Source: Ancylostoma caninum
Taxonomy: Eukaryota; Nematoda; Chromadorea; Rhabditida; Ancylostomatidae
Direction of reading: 5' to 3'
Length of the DNA: 64,000 nucleotides
Assembly (NCBI GenBank): GCA_037903475.1
Contig: JBAJFG010000043.1
Location: 248,001 to 312,000, forward strand
Shown here: positions 36,701 to 46,060 of the stretch, piece by piece
How the letters are laid out: every line of letters begins with the position of its first letter
Numbering within the stretch: position 1 is the first letter of the stretch
Translations under genes and position numbers: made by a program
Notes under the pieces: generated by a model
Told to the model about the DNA's origin: nothing
Databases searched by the model: none
The model's input: only the letters and a program-made list of their open reading frames with translations

Positions 36701-39700
36701 CTAGCAGAACTCACAGTATCGTTGGTACTGAATGAATCCTACTCAAATTTTATAAGTAGATTTCTGACACTACTTACCGCCGACCGCCCAAGGGAAATAG
36801 AATTCATCGATTTTGAAAGGAGATATTACTTTGGAATTCTCTGAACCCTAAAAGTTAGGGTTCAGCACCGGTCCAAAGAAATTTCATCAAAGAACTCCCA
36901 AAAATCAATTATTTCAATTTCCGCTAGGACGGTAAGCTTCAAGAGATGCTGCTCGTTTCAAAGAATATGAAAACTGCCGCGTTCCCTCGGTTACAGCGAG
37001 AAAAAAATTAGTTAAAAAGCAGTCTCCAGCACCATTTCGACACAAACTTCTCAAATAACTTTTTCCAGAAGCAAATATTTCCGTATTCCCTTAAACTGTT
37101 GTCTTCAGAAAGTAACGCTCTATCAAAGTAATGGCAAAAACCTGCGCAATCTCCATCCTCTTTCAAATTTTAGCCGAAAATTTTTAAAAAAATTATAACG
37201 AGGTGCTGCCATATTGACGTGCTCCACGGCCACTGCACTTGTTAGCACTTGTTAACTCGTGTGGACACGCCGATGAGAATTAGAAACATGAAACTACTGT
37301 TCTTTGCACGAACTTGTTTTAACTTGTTCGTTTACAAGGGGGACTTCGTAGATTTTTGGCTAGGTCAAAGGGGACTTCGTATTTTTTTTCTGCTCGAGCT
37401 AAGCTTGTGCCGAACTCTGCCAACGTTAGAGTTGACACATATCAACGTGGGTTAACGACTCATGTAGTGCTCCAAGTCGAAGAGGTGCTGTCACTACTGC
37501 CATTTCCTGTCGATTCCGATATGCTCGTGGAACTAAACAGTACTACTTTTTTTGCTGATTTTTTTTGCATACGCATAATATTCTGGCATTTCAAAGGTTT
37601 CTGAGCGGCCCTGAGAAAAAAACATCGTCAAGAACATTAGGCGTCCTGATGGAGCACACTTTAATGACTTTCTTCTCAGAGTGTCTTCCCGCGCGGTTTT
37701 TCATTTGAAGTCCGTGTTTCTCTGCTTTCTCGGCTTTGTTCCTCAAGATTGCTGATCTTTATTTCTCTTCTAATCTCGAGTGTGTACATCTCCATATTTC
37801 AGCCCTCAAACCTTGGCATGGAGGTGATAAACACAAGATGAAGGAGAAGCTCGAGGATATCTACAGTGAGTGTGCCTAATGACGTTAAGTCCGCCAATTC
37901 CTACGAAACTTCAAAAATTCCAGGGCGAACTGGAGTACAGAGAAAGATTCATCTCTATGATTTTCTCCATTGAATTCTGAAATTTTTTTTTTGAATGTGG
38001 AGGTGCATTACGAATTTTCCACCTTCTATGCACCGTATTGCTACAAATTTCTTAAAAAAAAGAACAACATGCCATGTTCTTGTGTCTTTGGTTTGCAAGA
38101 GCTATGATGATGACTTCAATGGTATGGAAATTTGATCACTGAAAATATGCTGGCTACAGTATAGTGCTCTTATAGTATTCGTTGGCTCTGCCCCTCACCC
38201 ACTTGTTCACTGGTTAGTTTAGCGGGCTACTGTGCAAAAGAGGGCAAATGAGGCTGTGGGAAGCATCAGAAATTGCCTTGCATTTTTCTCCTCGAAAAAA
38301 TGCATTCATCGGAAATTTTAGATAAAAAATTGCTCGGTATTCATGTATTTTTTGGAGAGTTGGAGTTCATCAGAAATGCATAGCTAATATATAATACATA
38401 TGTAAACCACCGTAGTCTGCAGTTTTTCTTCTCAATATAACGTCAACAGCATCATGGCCACTTTCTTTGGAATGACGTGATTTTGGGAGACTTTCATGCA
38501 ATTCTGATGATAAATTGTAATAATAGAGTCATTTAGAGCTCCACGCTCTTTTTTTTTGCGCTTTATAGTTCATCACAAATGCAAAATCCTCTTGTTATAA
38601 GCCCGTCGGGAAAATATTCATCCAAAGGTTTGTTTCTTTACTTTTTTGTACTATGATAGTTAACTCCATCATATGAATATTTTTGCCTACTCATCGTTGT
38701 CATGTGCCGACCTTCCTATTCATGATTTTTCCAAGTTCCAGAGCCAAATTTGACCGATATTTGCACTGTGGCCAATCCATGCAGGAATAATGGCACATGT
38801 GTGTTCGTCTGGAAGAAGAATACACACTACTGCAAATGTCAAGCTGGCTTTACGGGTACAAACTGCACTGAGAAAATTGGTGAGTGTGAACTTCTCATTC
38901 TTAGGAAATTTCTGGAAATTTCCTAAGCACTCAGAAAATCTCAGATGTCACCCTGAAATTTGCGCGTTTTTTATGAGTATTTCCAAACGTTCAAATGTTT
39001 TGTGCTGTTGAACCATGTTTTTTTTTTTGAAGCGGGAAGATTTTCAGATTTCGATCCATGCGCCAGCAATCCCTGCAAAAATGGCGCCACCTGCACTGCT
39101 AAGGTGCAAAAAGGGAAAGCGACGTACGAGTGCTATTGTGCGCCAGGATACGGCGGTCCAATATGCGATCAAAGTAAGTAATTTCTTCTCTCCTAAGAAT
39201 TTTCATCACATTTGCATAATTCCGCTGAAAGTTACGTACATTTGCATACTTTCCCCGAAAATTGAATTTTTAGGACCTTGTGACGTGAATCCGTGCCTTC
39301 ACAACGGGACTTGCCGTACCACAGCAGGCTTCAGTTCGTACTTTTGCGATTGCAAGGAAGGCTACGGTGGAAAGAACTGTGACATCGGTAAGAACTTGGA
39401 GACATCTCAGGAAGAGTGCGAAAACTGGTCCCCAGCTAGAACATACGCATTCAAGAGAGTGTAGAAATAGTGAAATGGTTCATTGAAGTAGAGCGCCACT
39501 GTTATTCGCAGCCTGGTAGATCATCCACTTGCTCACATCTACTCTCGGATTCTATGTAGTACAACAAAATTGCTAATTGATGTACATATTATTCAGGAGA
39601 GGTTGCGGAATGGAAATGGGGACCAGTTCTCGTGTGAATTCAATTTGTACCATGTGCTTGAGATGTCTAATCCAGAAAACGATCATTGTTCCAGCGATCA

Positions 39701-42529
39701 GCAAAAAGCCGCCAGAGGAGCGTTATGGTTCGAAAGTGCTGCTCGTATCCAGTGGAAAAGAGGAGTGGATACAGCAGATGAAGGAACGGCTGGGAGGAAA
39801 AAAGAAGACCACTACGGCTCCCGTAGCCGACGAACCCTACAAAGGTTAGTAGTCTTCGTAGCGTACAGCATAAATCCAAGTGTAATCAGTCGATGTGTTG
39901 TCTTCCTCACTCATTTTTTTCCTTCCGAAGATTTTGAAGGAAGGATGCATGAGAGAAAAATTGTTCCGGCACTAAGTCTAGCTAGGCACGCTGGCTTGAA
40001 GTGTGCTGCTTCGAGAAGCATAAAAACTCTGTTTCATCCCATCGTAAGCTGTGTAGGCATTGATTCCACACCGGTGACTCCCGCTTACAGGGAGAAAAAT
40101 TTAGCGAAGGAGCAGAACTCGTTTAGCTGAAATCAGGGTCCGGATTCATCATTGAGATTACCCAGGGTAAAAATGTTGGTGCTCATGTTAATGCTAGGTA
40201 AATGTGTATAGTGTTCACACGTTCACCCTGGGTAATCTCAATGATGGATACGGCCCCAGGGCCCGAATGCGCTATTGGAGGGTGGGTAATCTCATGCCCA
40301 CGGGTAGCATTTGGTTATAAACAACGTCGCGTATGGGTTAACATGTTGATGAGTTCCAGGTAAAGGATGTTTGGGTATGTTAGCACGTTTCCATTGGAGT
40401 AATCGCAGTGGATGGAAATCATCCGGAATCAAACAACGGAAACGCTCCGGAATTTACTCCAAATTCATGAAAGATCTGGCGGTATTTCGAAGCAATGAAG
40501 GTGCAAAATTCATGGAACTCTAGGAAATGTCAGGAAACTGCTACTCTGTTTTTAAAATGAGATTCCCTTGTCTTATAAGATATTTAGGTGAAGAGAAAAT
40601 GCATAAATGTCCACTCTTCTAATTTGAAAAAAGTTGAATCTGCGTTCCTACAACTAGACTGAGCTGCCCATGTCGGTTTACAACTACATGTGCTGTTGCT
40701 TTCTAGCGTCAGGTATCTTGCAGTACCTAGTTTTGATGCTACTAACAAAACTTCTCCACGAAATTCATTATATAAAAGTTCACTGCTCATACAGGGTGCT
40801 GCATAAATACTGTGTCAAAAATATTTGTTGAAAACTTTTGTCACAGAAGCTGAAACTCTAATCTCTCGTCAGTATTATTTACCTAAACTCTTAGAAATTA
40901 AACACACTGGGATACGTCTAACGTGGTCTCCTTCTGCCTTCGAGACGGAGGTTACACCTGAAGCATTTACGACCACTGAGGCCCGGGAAAAATTCCGGAG
41001 GTTTTCTTCCTCCTCTCCTGTGAGCGATCCCAGATTCGTAGCAGCAGTGGGTTAGTGAGCACATGTCTACACCTCTAGCACCTCCACGATAACCAGTTGA
41101 CACATCGATATGATCGATGTCAAGGAAGTTTGCACACGATTCCTCTGCCGGTATGAGTTCGTGGAGTTGGAGCACCAACGGTCACTTTGTCATCTGCATC
41201 TCGTTCTTTGAAGCACTGCTCCCCTAGCGGATCCTTTTTTTATAGATGAACTAGCAGCTATACCTACTTTACAAAACTACCCTTTTTCCCAGCAAAGAGC
41301 TTTAATTCAATGTCGACCTGAGACACTCACTTTCAGAAGCATCAGCTCAGCTTCAGTTATGATAAAGGTCAGATACGATTTGCGAGAGAGGCCTTTCTTA
41401 CTCCATCTAATGTCTTGAAGAACTGCTCTTACACTACGCGATTTTCGCTGATGAAGCTCTGTTCCACATTGGAAAAAAGATCATCGTCCTAAGGTGCCTG
41501 ACTTTTGCGGCCCTCCAATGTAACAAAACTAAATTCTGCCTTCTCTCGCGCTGATGCGCTTCGTTGTGAACATGCTGCTCCTAGTGCTTGTAGTGTTCCG
41601 TCTGAACTTCCTCATTAGCAGGCGAATTAATCGCCCTCCGCGAAGATCACGGCTCTGTGTGCACCTAACTCTTCTACCTCGCATTTTTGCAACGAGTTCG
41701 TTTCTCGTGAATTTTCTCGAAAATTAGAAGTGCGACATAGAATGGCATGTATATATGTATGTGAACAGCCCTTCAACAGCCGAGCATCGTACTGCAAATT
41801 GGACGGTGCAGTTATATTGCTGCAAAAAATAAGCGATCAAGAAAAAAGATTGTACGGTGGTGCTTCATAGCACGATCTTGGTTCTTTTCAAATTTGGACT
41901 TGTTATAACGTGGAATGTTGATGTGAGGTTACGAAACGAGGAGGTAATGCAGAAAAAGGGATAGCAACTTCAGATATGTAATTTAGGGCGAATAGCTTTT
42001 TCGCAATGGGGATGGAATTTGTGAAAAAGTTTGACACAGTATTTATGCCGCACCCTGTAGAACCAAGTTAACTCCCACATCAACTTCTCCTTTTTATTGG
42101 TTTTTTCTGCCCATCAGCTTGCCTTATTGCTTATTGCTTGCTTGGTATTTTCGCGTTCCAAGAGAGATCGTATTTTTGCCCCCCGTATGAAGAAATTTTA
42201 AAAAAGTAAAATGCATGAACAGTTAATGGGGATGCATGAAAAACGATTCAATAAATACTGTTCGTATGCGGAGCCATAGGTGTTGTCTTTCAGATCCCAG
42301 AACCAAGAAACTCGAAAGAGAAGAGCGTGAAAAGCAGGAGGCTGAGCGACGGCATAAAGAGGAGATGGAGCACGAGGCGAAGAAGCAAGAAGCTGAGCGT
42401 CGCATTGAAGAGGCACGGCTGGAAGAGGAGAAGCGCATGAACGAAACGCTGTTGCGCCAGGCATCTCATCGATACCATATCATTTCTGGATTCATTATCT
42501 CGTTAGTTATCCGTATCATTCTTCTGTGA
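18720..42529 (+). CDS. mec-9: MEC-9-like extracellular Kunitz/EGF protein, 21 exons
   Basis: The exons are 18720-18795, 19138-19193, 20407-20551, 20649-20746, 20806-20899, 20951-21061, 21120-21254, 21861-21965, 22084-22215, 23210-23303, 27027-27136, 29322-29372, 34174-34323, 35182-35273, 35583-35688, 37803-37865, 38742-38879, 39048-39173, 39274-39387, 39695-39844 and 42294-42529. All junctions are GT-AG and in phase, giving 793 residues. The order is signal peptide, Kunitz 1-2, EGF 1-4, Kunitz 3-5, EGF 5-7, Glu-rich coiled coil. This is the plan I recall for C. elegans MEC-9 (five Kunitz, about six EGF, Glu-rich end), an extracellular protein needed for touch sensation with the MEC-4/MEC-10 channel. 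The 3' end is least sure: a GC donor at 42461 could instead join a small exon at 43328. Confidence 0.85.
19138..20551 (+). CDS. mec-9: mec-9 exons 2-3: Kunitz domain 1
   Basis: Exon 2 (19138-19193) gives the first two cysteines ([10 protein letters not shown]) and exon 3 (20407-20551) the other four, including CKEFHYGGC. The Cys spacing is 8-15-7-12-3, canonical for Kunitz/BPTI. The P1 position after Cys2 is Gln, not Lys or Arg, so trypsin inhibition is unlikely. Confidence 0.88.
20649..20899 (+). CDS. mec-9: mec-9 exons 4-5: Kunitz domain 2
   Basis: Exon 4 (20649-20746) and exon 5 (20806-20899) are split by a 59-bp intron in phase 0. Motifs are [10 protein letters not shown] and [16 protein letters not shown]. 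The spacing is 8-18-7-12-3, with three extra residues in the first loop and Asn at P1. Confidence 0.88.
20951..21254 (+). CDS. mec-9: mec-9 exons 6-7: EGF 1 and calcium-binding EGF 2
   Basis: Exon 6 (20951-21061) has six cysteines ending [15 protein letters not shown]. Exon 7 (21120-21254) begins DVDEC and contains [10 protein letters not shown], the calcium-binding and hydroxylation signature. Each EGF is one exon bounded by phase-1 introns, as usual for shuffled modules. Confidence 0.88.
21440..21660. mobile_element. Half copy of the 16.5 kb foldback element in intron 7
   Basis: Words such as GTGTGGCTGGCCAATATTGA and GACCGGACGACCCCGC match GTGGATGACCGATATTGATC and GGACGGTCCCGC in the 16.5 kb element, and the GC-rich end (GCGCGTGCGCGGCGCGG) matches its right end in reverse. 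Only one arm is present. Confidence 0.6.
21861..22215 (+). CDS. mec-9: mec-9 exons 8-9: EGF 3 and calcium-binding EGF 4
   Basis: Exon 8 (21861-21965) gives a short EGF ([17 protein letters not shown]). Exon 9 (22084-22215) begins DVNEC and contains [10 protein letters not shown], again the calcium-binding and hydroxylation signature. The exon 9 donor (AAAA-GTATGT) opens directly into the TTCA repeat. Confidence 0.88.
22221..23197. repeat. (TTCA)n tetranucleotide array filling mec-9 intron 9
   Basis: About 975 bp of almost pure TTCA repeats, roughly 240 units, fill a 994-bp intron. Variant units (CTCA, TCCA, GTTC, TTTA) recur in blocks such as TCACTCACTCATTCATTCAT at 22440, 22490, 22740, 22797, 22930, 22980, 23110 and 23160, which points to segmental duplication within the array. 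All three plus-strand frames are open (Ile-His-Ser-Phe repeats); none is a gene. Confidence 0.97.
23210..27136 (+). CDS. mec-9: mec-9 exons 10-11: Kunitz domain 3
   Basis: Exon 10 (23210-23303) and exon 11 (27027-27136) are separated by a 3.7-kb repeat-rich intron in phase 2. Motifs are [16 protein letters not shown] and [17 protein letters not shown]. Cys spacing is 11-17-7-13-3, the longer form shared with domains 4 and 5. Gly follows Cys2. Confidence 0.85.
23396..23670. mobile_element. MITE family C, inverted copy in intron 10
   Basis: The ends are CGGCGGACGCAGAAAG and CGCGTCCGCCACTGC around an AT-rich core. It is in opposite orientation to 11220-11519. A long C run lies next to the right end. 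Confidence 0.7.
23990..24480. repeat. ~117-bp tandem repeat, about four diverged units
   Basis: Each unit contains a GTTGTCAT or similar word, then TTCAGCGTATTCGAGAGCC-like sequence, then CTTGTCCTTG and AAAATCGATAAAATCAAT. It lies inside mec-9 intron 10 and encodes nothing evident. Confidence 0.7.
25733..26058. mobile_element. MITE family A, 3'-truncated copy in intron 10
   Basis: It is very close to 130-450 (same CTTAAAGGCAGTGTCTCACC start and shared CTACGTAGCTAGCGAAAGCG), but stops after CTGGCCGAG with the right terminal repeat missing. Confidence 0.8.
26059..27026. other. Rest of mec-9 intron 10
   Basis: AT-rich, no supported exon or named repeat. The acceptor before exon 11 is TTGCTTCCAG. 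Confidence 0.4.
27137..29233. other. mec-9 intron 11, most of it
   Basis: Short opposing open frames at 27840-28100 are antisense to each other. A GGC-rich patch occurs near 28850. I see no exon or named repeat. Confidence 0.4.
29234..29372 (+). CDS. mec-9: Possible alternative first exon (short mec-9 form) running into exon 12
   Basis: The frame of exon 12 stays open upstream to at least 28940. The ATG at 29234 would give [11 protein letters not shown] and [12 protein letters not shown], a possible signal peptide, then EVCWDKFD of Kunitz 4, and share the exon 12 donor. C. elegans mec-9 is known to have a short transcript from an internal promoter. Whether this is the equivalent start is inference; exon 12 also has a normal acceptor (CTCGTTCAG). 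Confidence 0.35.
29322..34323 (+). CDS. mec-9: mec-9 exons 12-13: Kunitz domain 4
   Basis: Exon 12 (29322-29372) gives [17 protein letters not shown] and exon 13 (34174-34323) gives [15 protein letters not shown], then CRQFWYDGC and the last two cysteines. The phase-1 intron is 4.8 kb. Cys spacing is 11-17-7-13-3, with Leu after Cys2. Confidence 0.85.
29373..34173. other. mec-9 intron 12 (4.8 kb)
   Basis: It holds isolated ends of MITE family A (GAGACACTGCCTTTAA near 31880; AAGGCAGGGCCTCACCTC near 32590) and a TTTATTTATTTATTTATC run at 33627. The 101-codon frame at 31523-31828 has no splice or domain support. Confidence 0.5.
34324..35181. other. mec-9 intron 13
   Basis: Overlapping frames on both strands (34451-34953) look spurious. 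I see nothing else. Confidence 0.4.
35182..35688 (+). CDS. mec-9: mec-9 exons 14-15: Kunitz domain 5
   Basis: Exon 14 (35182-35273) encodes [17 protein letters not shown] and exon 15 (35583-35688) encodes [18 protein letters not shown] and CLLTC. The intron is in phase 0. Spacing is 11-17-7-13-3, with Asn after Cys2. This completes a five-Kunitz set. Confidence 0.87.
35766..37470. mobile_element. Element with inverted ends in intron 15
   Basis: CACTCGTTAACCCACGTTGA at 35767 is mirrored by TCAACGTGGGTTAACGACT near 37440, with further loose matches inward (GGGGACTTCGTA on the right). The interior (36440-36830) has weakly repeated ~150-bp blocks around GATTTTG-AAGAGTT words. No transposase is visible. 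Confidence 0.55.
37803..37865 (+). CDS. mec-9: mec-9 exon 16: charged linker
   Basis: This 63-bp exon encodes a basic linker ([20 protein letters not shown]) between Kunitz 5 and EGF 5. It has a TTTCAG acceptor and GTGAGT donor, and phases 1 to 1. Confidence 0.75.
38742..39387 (+). CDS. mec-9: mec-9 exons 17-19: EGF 5, 6 and 7
   Basis: Exons 38742-38879, 39048-39173 and 39274-39387 each encode one six-Cys EGF ([36 protein letters not shown]) flanked by phase-1 introns. None has the DVDE calcium signature. NGTC sequons occur in EGF 5 and 7. Confidence 0.88.
39695..39844 (+). CDS. mec-9: mec-9 exon 20: linker before the Glu-rich domain
   Basis: The exon follows an ATTGTTCCAG acceptor in phase 1 and encodes [20 protein letters not shown], then a Lys-rich and Thr-rich stretch ending APVADEPYK. 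An upstream acceptor at 39596 fits less well because its phase-1 frame hits a stop. Confidence 0.65.
40135..40430. repeat. Short inverted repeat plus repeat shared with intron 2 (19225-19395)
   Basis: ATCATTGAGATTACCCAGGG is mirrored about 90 bp on by CCCTGGGTAATCTCAATGAT. The following words (GGGTGGGTAATCTCATGCCC, GGTAGCA, CAGGTAAAGG) recur in intron 2 near 19245-19335. This is a dispersed non-coding element. Confidence 0.6.
40792..42057. mobile_element. Mariner-like element, 1266 bp, TA target duplication
   Basis: It begins CAGGGTGCTGCATAAATACT and ends with the matching inverted repeat (AGTATTTATGCCGCACCCTG), flanked by TA on both sides. The other copy of the duplicated region has a single TA at 55923-55924, so the empty site is preserved. 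The length suits a mariner, but I found no intact transposase. Confidence 0.85.
42294..42529 (+). CDS. mec-9: mec-9 exon 21: Glu/Arg-rich coiled coil and C terminus
   Basis: After a TGTCTTTCAG acceptor the frame encodes [20 protein letters not shown] and similar heptads, then [10 protein letters not shown] and a hydrophobic tail ([16 protein letters not shown]) to TGA at 42527-42529. The Glu-rich block is what marks the family as MEC-9. If the CAG-GC donor at 42461 were used, the tail would be replaced by a small exon at 43328. An AATAAA occurs near 43109. Confidence 0.75.
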
Positions 42530-43327
42530 AGCACTTTCTACTGAGTGTGCTTTAGAGTATTCCTATGCTTACTAGTATTGACCGCAGCTCAGTAACTGAT
42601 CTTGTAGGGCTGTAGAGTGAGAAATATGCTTTTCGTAGAGCATTCAGATGTAACACCCGACTTATTGCCGATCATTCCGGGTGTGGAAGCTTTTCGCTCA
42701 TTTCTGAATTTCTTTTTCTTCGCACTACTTAGCTTTTCAATGGCCTTTCTATCCGTTTCATGCTCTCAGTGTTTTCACCGTATTTTTTCCTCTTGAGCTA
42801 TCATTAGATAGATCTGTGCAATGAAATCACAGCTTAGTGACCACCAGGTTTTCTAGAAAGTCGCCGGTGTTCTTTCGGGATGCGAAATAGTATTTTCAGA
42901 TGGATTAGACTCTTAGAAAATCTCCGTTCTACCCAGAACTTGACTTTACCCAATAACTTCCAGGCAGTTGTCTCCCGGAAAACCTGGATGTTTGCTACTT
43001 TGCTAAAGACCATCTCTACATGTACATTTGTAATATAAGTAGGTTATTTTTGGACTTTGCTATCATTTTCTACGTGTATTTTTCACAGTTGATATCACTC
43101 GCAAAGCATAATAAATATTCAACATTTCATCTTAAAAAAATAGCTTTAGGAGCTATGCTAGCTGTGTCCTGATAATTTCAGAAACTTATTAAAATAAGCA
43201 CAAGAAAATGACGTCGTGGAAATTTTTAGGAATAAATCGACTGGTATGTAAGATGAATTTCTACATTTGCGTCCACTGAACTGAACATAATTTCACAACT
43301 TCTTCGACTTATCTGCTGCTTTTACAG

Positions 43328-43414
43328 GTTCTTTCTCGAGATTTAGAGCGAACGCTTCATCGAGAATGGCAAAAAAATCGACTTCAAACATGTTGTCATC
43401 TTCTCGTCCTATAA
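43328..43414 (+). CDS. mec-9: Possible extra 3' exon of mec-9, end replaced by LINE
   Basis: A CTGCTTTTACAG acceptor is followed in phase 0 by VLSRDLERTLHREWQ, which continues the coiled-coil style, then about 13 LINE-derived residues to a stop near 43414. The same acceptor and peptide (one Arg to Gln change) occur at 57205-57250. Joining needs a rare GC donor, so this is tentative. Confidence 0.3.
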   Translation, partial: VLSRDLERTLHREWQKNRLQTCCHLLVL

Positions 43415-45441
43415 GTATAATCCCACCATCTGTGAAGGTGTTGGAAAAACTGATTCGAGACAAAATAGCTTCGTTTCTGACTAAAAATCGTTTGATCCCA
43501 TTTGAACAGCATGGATTCGTAACTGCGGCCTCCACTGTCACTCAGGTGGTGGATTGTATCTTTGATTGGAATCTTGCCTTGAAATGCGGAAACTCTGTAA
43601 ACGTGATTTACTTCGACTTGTCAAAGGCATTCGACAAAGTCAGTCATGAAAAGCTGCTTTTTAAACTTAACCAGCTCGGAGTCAGAGGACCCCTGCTTCA
43701 ATTGCTGAGATCATACCTAGATAGAAGACACATGTGTGTGAAAGTGAAAAATATTTTCTCGACTAGTTATGAATGCTTCAGTGGAGTCCCGCAAGAGGGA
43801 ATATTATCCCCTCTTCTTTTCCTTGCATACACTCACGATTTGCCTGCTAAGTTAATCACGCACCCTTATGTGAAAGTCAAAATGTACGCAGACGACATTA
43901 AAGTTTACGGAGTCTACGGCTCGGAGAATCAAGCAGAAGTCTACCAGGCTCTTTCTTAGTCCATATCGAACATGATGGAGTGGGCTTTAGCTTGTGAGAT
44001 ACCTGTTAATCTATCCAAAACATCAGTTTTGCATCTTGGTAGCACGCCTAACATAGGAGTACAAGTTTGACTTCCTCGTACTTAGTAACTCTTGTGAGAT
44101 AAGTGATCTTGGATTACGCATCAACCCCGATTTAAGCATTGAGTGTCACGTAGATAATATAGTTCGTAGAGCCTTTTCAATTCTTTTTTACCATTTGTAG
44201 AAACATCCATTGCAATGAGGTTTCTATTATGCTTAAACTCTACAACAGTAATTCCAATACTAGAATACGGTTCTCAAGTTTGAAGCCCCTATACACGAAA
44301 ACTCCAAAAAAACTTGAAAAGGTGCAGCGGGCTTTCACTAGAATTTTGATGCTTAAATGCCTACCTAATCCTGACTATCCCCAATCAATGCCAACTTACA
44401 AGGATAGGCTAAAATTTTTCAAAATTAAAAGTCTCCTGCATCGCCGTGTTTTTAACGACTTAGTTTTTTGCTTCAAAGTTCTCAGAGGCGAAACGAAATT
44501 GAGAGCCAGCAAGTACTGGACATTCCAACCTTCACGAGGGCGAACAAGCATTTTCTCTATCAATTGCACTGCTTTAACTAGGAAACATCATTCTAGGATC
44601 TTAAATTCTTTGTTCTTTCGAGGCGCTAGATGGCTACAAATGTTGCCACAGAGCGTGTTAGAGTCACATGACAGTACCACGTTCCGTGCGAGATTGAAGA
44701 AAATCGATTTGCTTTCAGTTCTCAAAATTCCAGAAATATGAAGGATCTTCTTCGAATTCAGATGTACTACGACTGTTAATGTAGGCCTCTGTAGGAAAAC
44801 GCAATTGTCGTCTTAGACGTTTCATTTTTTAATTCCAATTGTTGTAGGTGATTTTGAGTGTTGTTCAAAAAATCTGGAGGGAGCTTTTTTTGCGTATTTT
44901 TCCGTTAAATTTTCCCAGAGGGTCCCCCGATCTGTCGTTTGATTTCACATGAAAGCTAAAACATAAAGAAAAAATTCTAAAGGCCTCGCTGGTGTTTACC
45001 TCACTCATACAGAGGGATAGTTTTAGGTGGGTCTGAAGCTGGATTGTTAGGGGTAGGGAATACCTAACATCCGAAAATCCAGCGTCAGATTCTTCATGCA
45101 TGCCCAAGTGCTCGTGTAGAGTGGTGTTATCCCTAGCACCATCCACCTTCTCTGAGGATACTATTCCTATCAGGTTACCCAGCACAAGGCACATCGTTGG
45201 AATGCATATCATGTTTGTTTGCTAGGGACTCCGGGGAATCGTTACCATTTTTTTCTCTTGTCTGCTGTTCTTTTCTCCTCTCTCCCTAGGTTTTTTTTTT
45301 GTTTTCTCTTTCAACTGTTTTATCCTTTGTTGAACAGCTACTATACGTACATTCCTCATATGTATGATAGCATAATTTTGGTTCTGATTAAAGTTGTTCT
45401 TGCGGCACTTGAACGTGCATATAATAAATAAATAAATAAAT
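43375..45441 (+). mobile_element. CR1/Jockey-like LINE, 5'-truncated and broken
   Basis: The frame 43378-43956 encodes a reverse transcriptase: RPISIIPPSVKVLEKLI, YFDLSKAFDKVSHEKLL, GVPQEGILSPLLF and the YADD motif at KMYADDIKVYG. It ends at an in-frame TAG. The C-terminal part resumes at 44229-44741 (KVQRAFTRILMLK, YKDRLKFFKIKSLLHRR). The 3' end is (AATA)n. The target duplication TGGCAAAA (43367-43374 and 45442-45449) marks the insertion. The element is dead. Confidence 0.87.
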
Positions 45442-45449
45442 TGGCAAAA

Positions 45450-46060
45450 TTTACAAGTTTTAAACTCACTGGAAATACAAGGAAGTAGACACAAAGCATT
45501 ATCTCTGAAAATAATCACCGATGTTGCCTCAAATGCATTTACCTGATACGGATCACATCACGTGACAAGTCACAACTATTTATTTGTGACTTTTTAAGGT
45601 TACTGTTTTGTAAAGCCTCAATTTTATCGGTACTAGTGGAATTTTTTTCAGGCGTTTTGGTGGTGGACGAAAAGGCATTATTTTACGTTGTATTAAGAGA
45701 GTGAAGATAAGCGGAGGGTTTAAGCATTTTGAAACATGTTTCATATCGACTGGGAACAAAATTAGGGCATTAGTTAACTATTGCCATCTCAGAAGAGTGC
45801 GCGCTGAAGGCAAAAAGAGTTTTCGAATACCTTAGCTGTGTTTATACTTCTTCGCGACGCACTCGTCGCGCACAAGCACTGTGCAGAAGCGGTGGGTCTT
45901 GGGTGGATTCGTGCGCCAGCAGTCTCCGAGCAGTGAGGTATAGGAACCTGCTATAAATCTTCGAGTCCGCCACAAATACATGAAATCCTGTTGGGAATTT
46001 CATTTATCCCTCCTGCGGTGGGAAAACTAATGGAAAGCGATGACAGATGACCTCTCAGTG
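45450..46060. other. Intergenic, MITE-like end near 45838
   Basis: TGTGTTTATACTTCTTCGCG at 45839 matches the end of the element at 59498-59775, but no partner end is clear. Nothing else is seen. Confidence 0.4.

Larger units (their letters stand above)
40562..43374 (+). repeat. Segmental duplication, copy 1 (mec-9 3' region)
   Basis: From TTCCCTTGTCTTATAAGATA onward this matches 55681-57255 closely, except for the mariner-like insertion at 40792-42057. It includes the Glu-rich exon and about 800 bp after it. Homology resumes weakly beyond the LINE at 45442. Confidence 0.9.
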
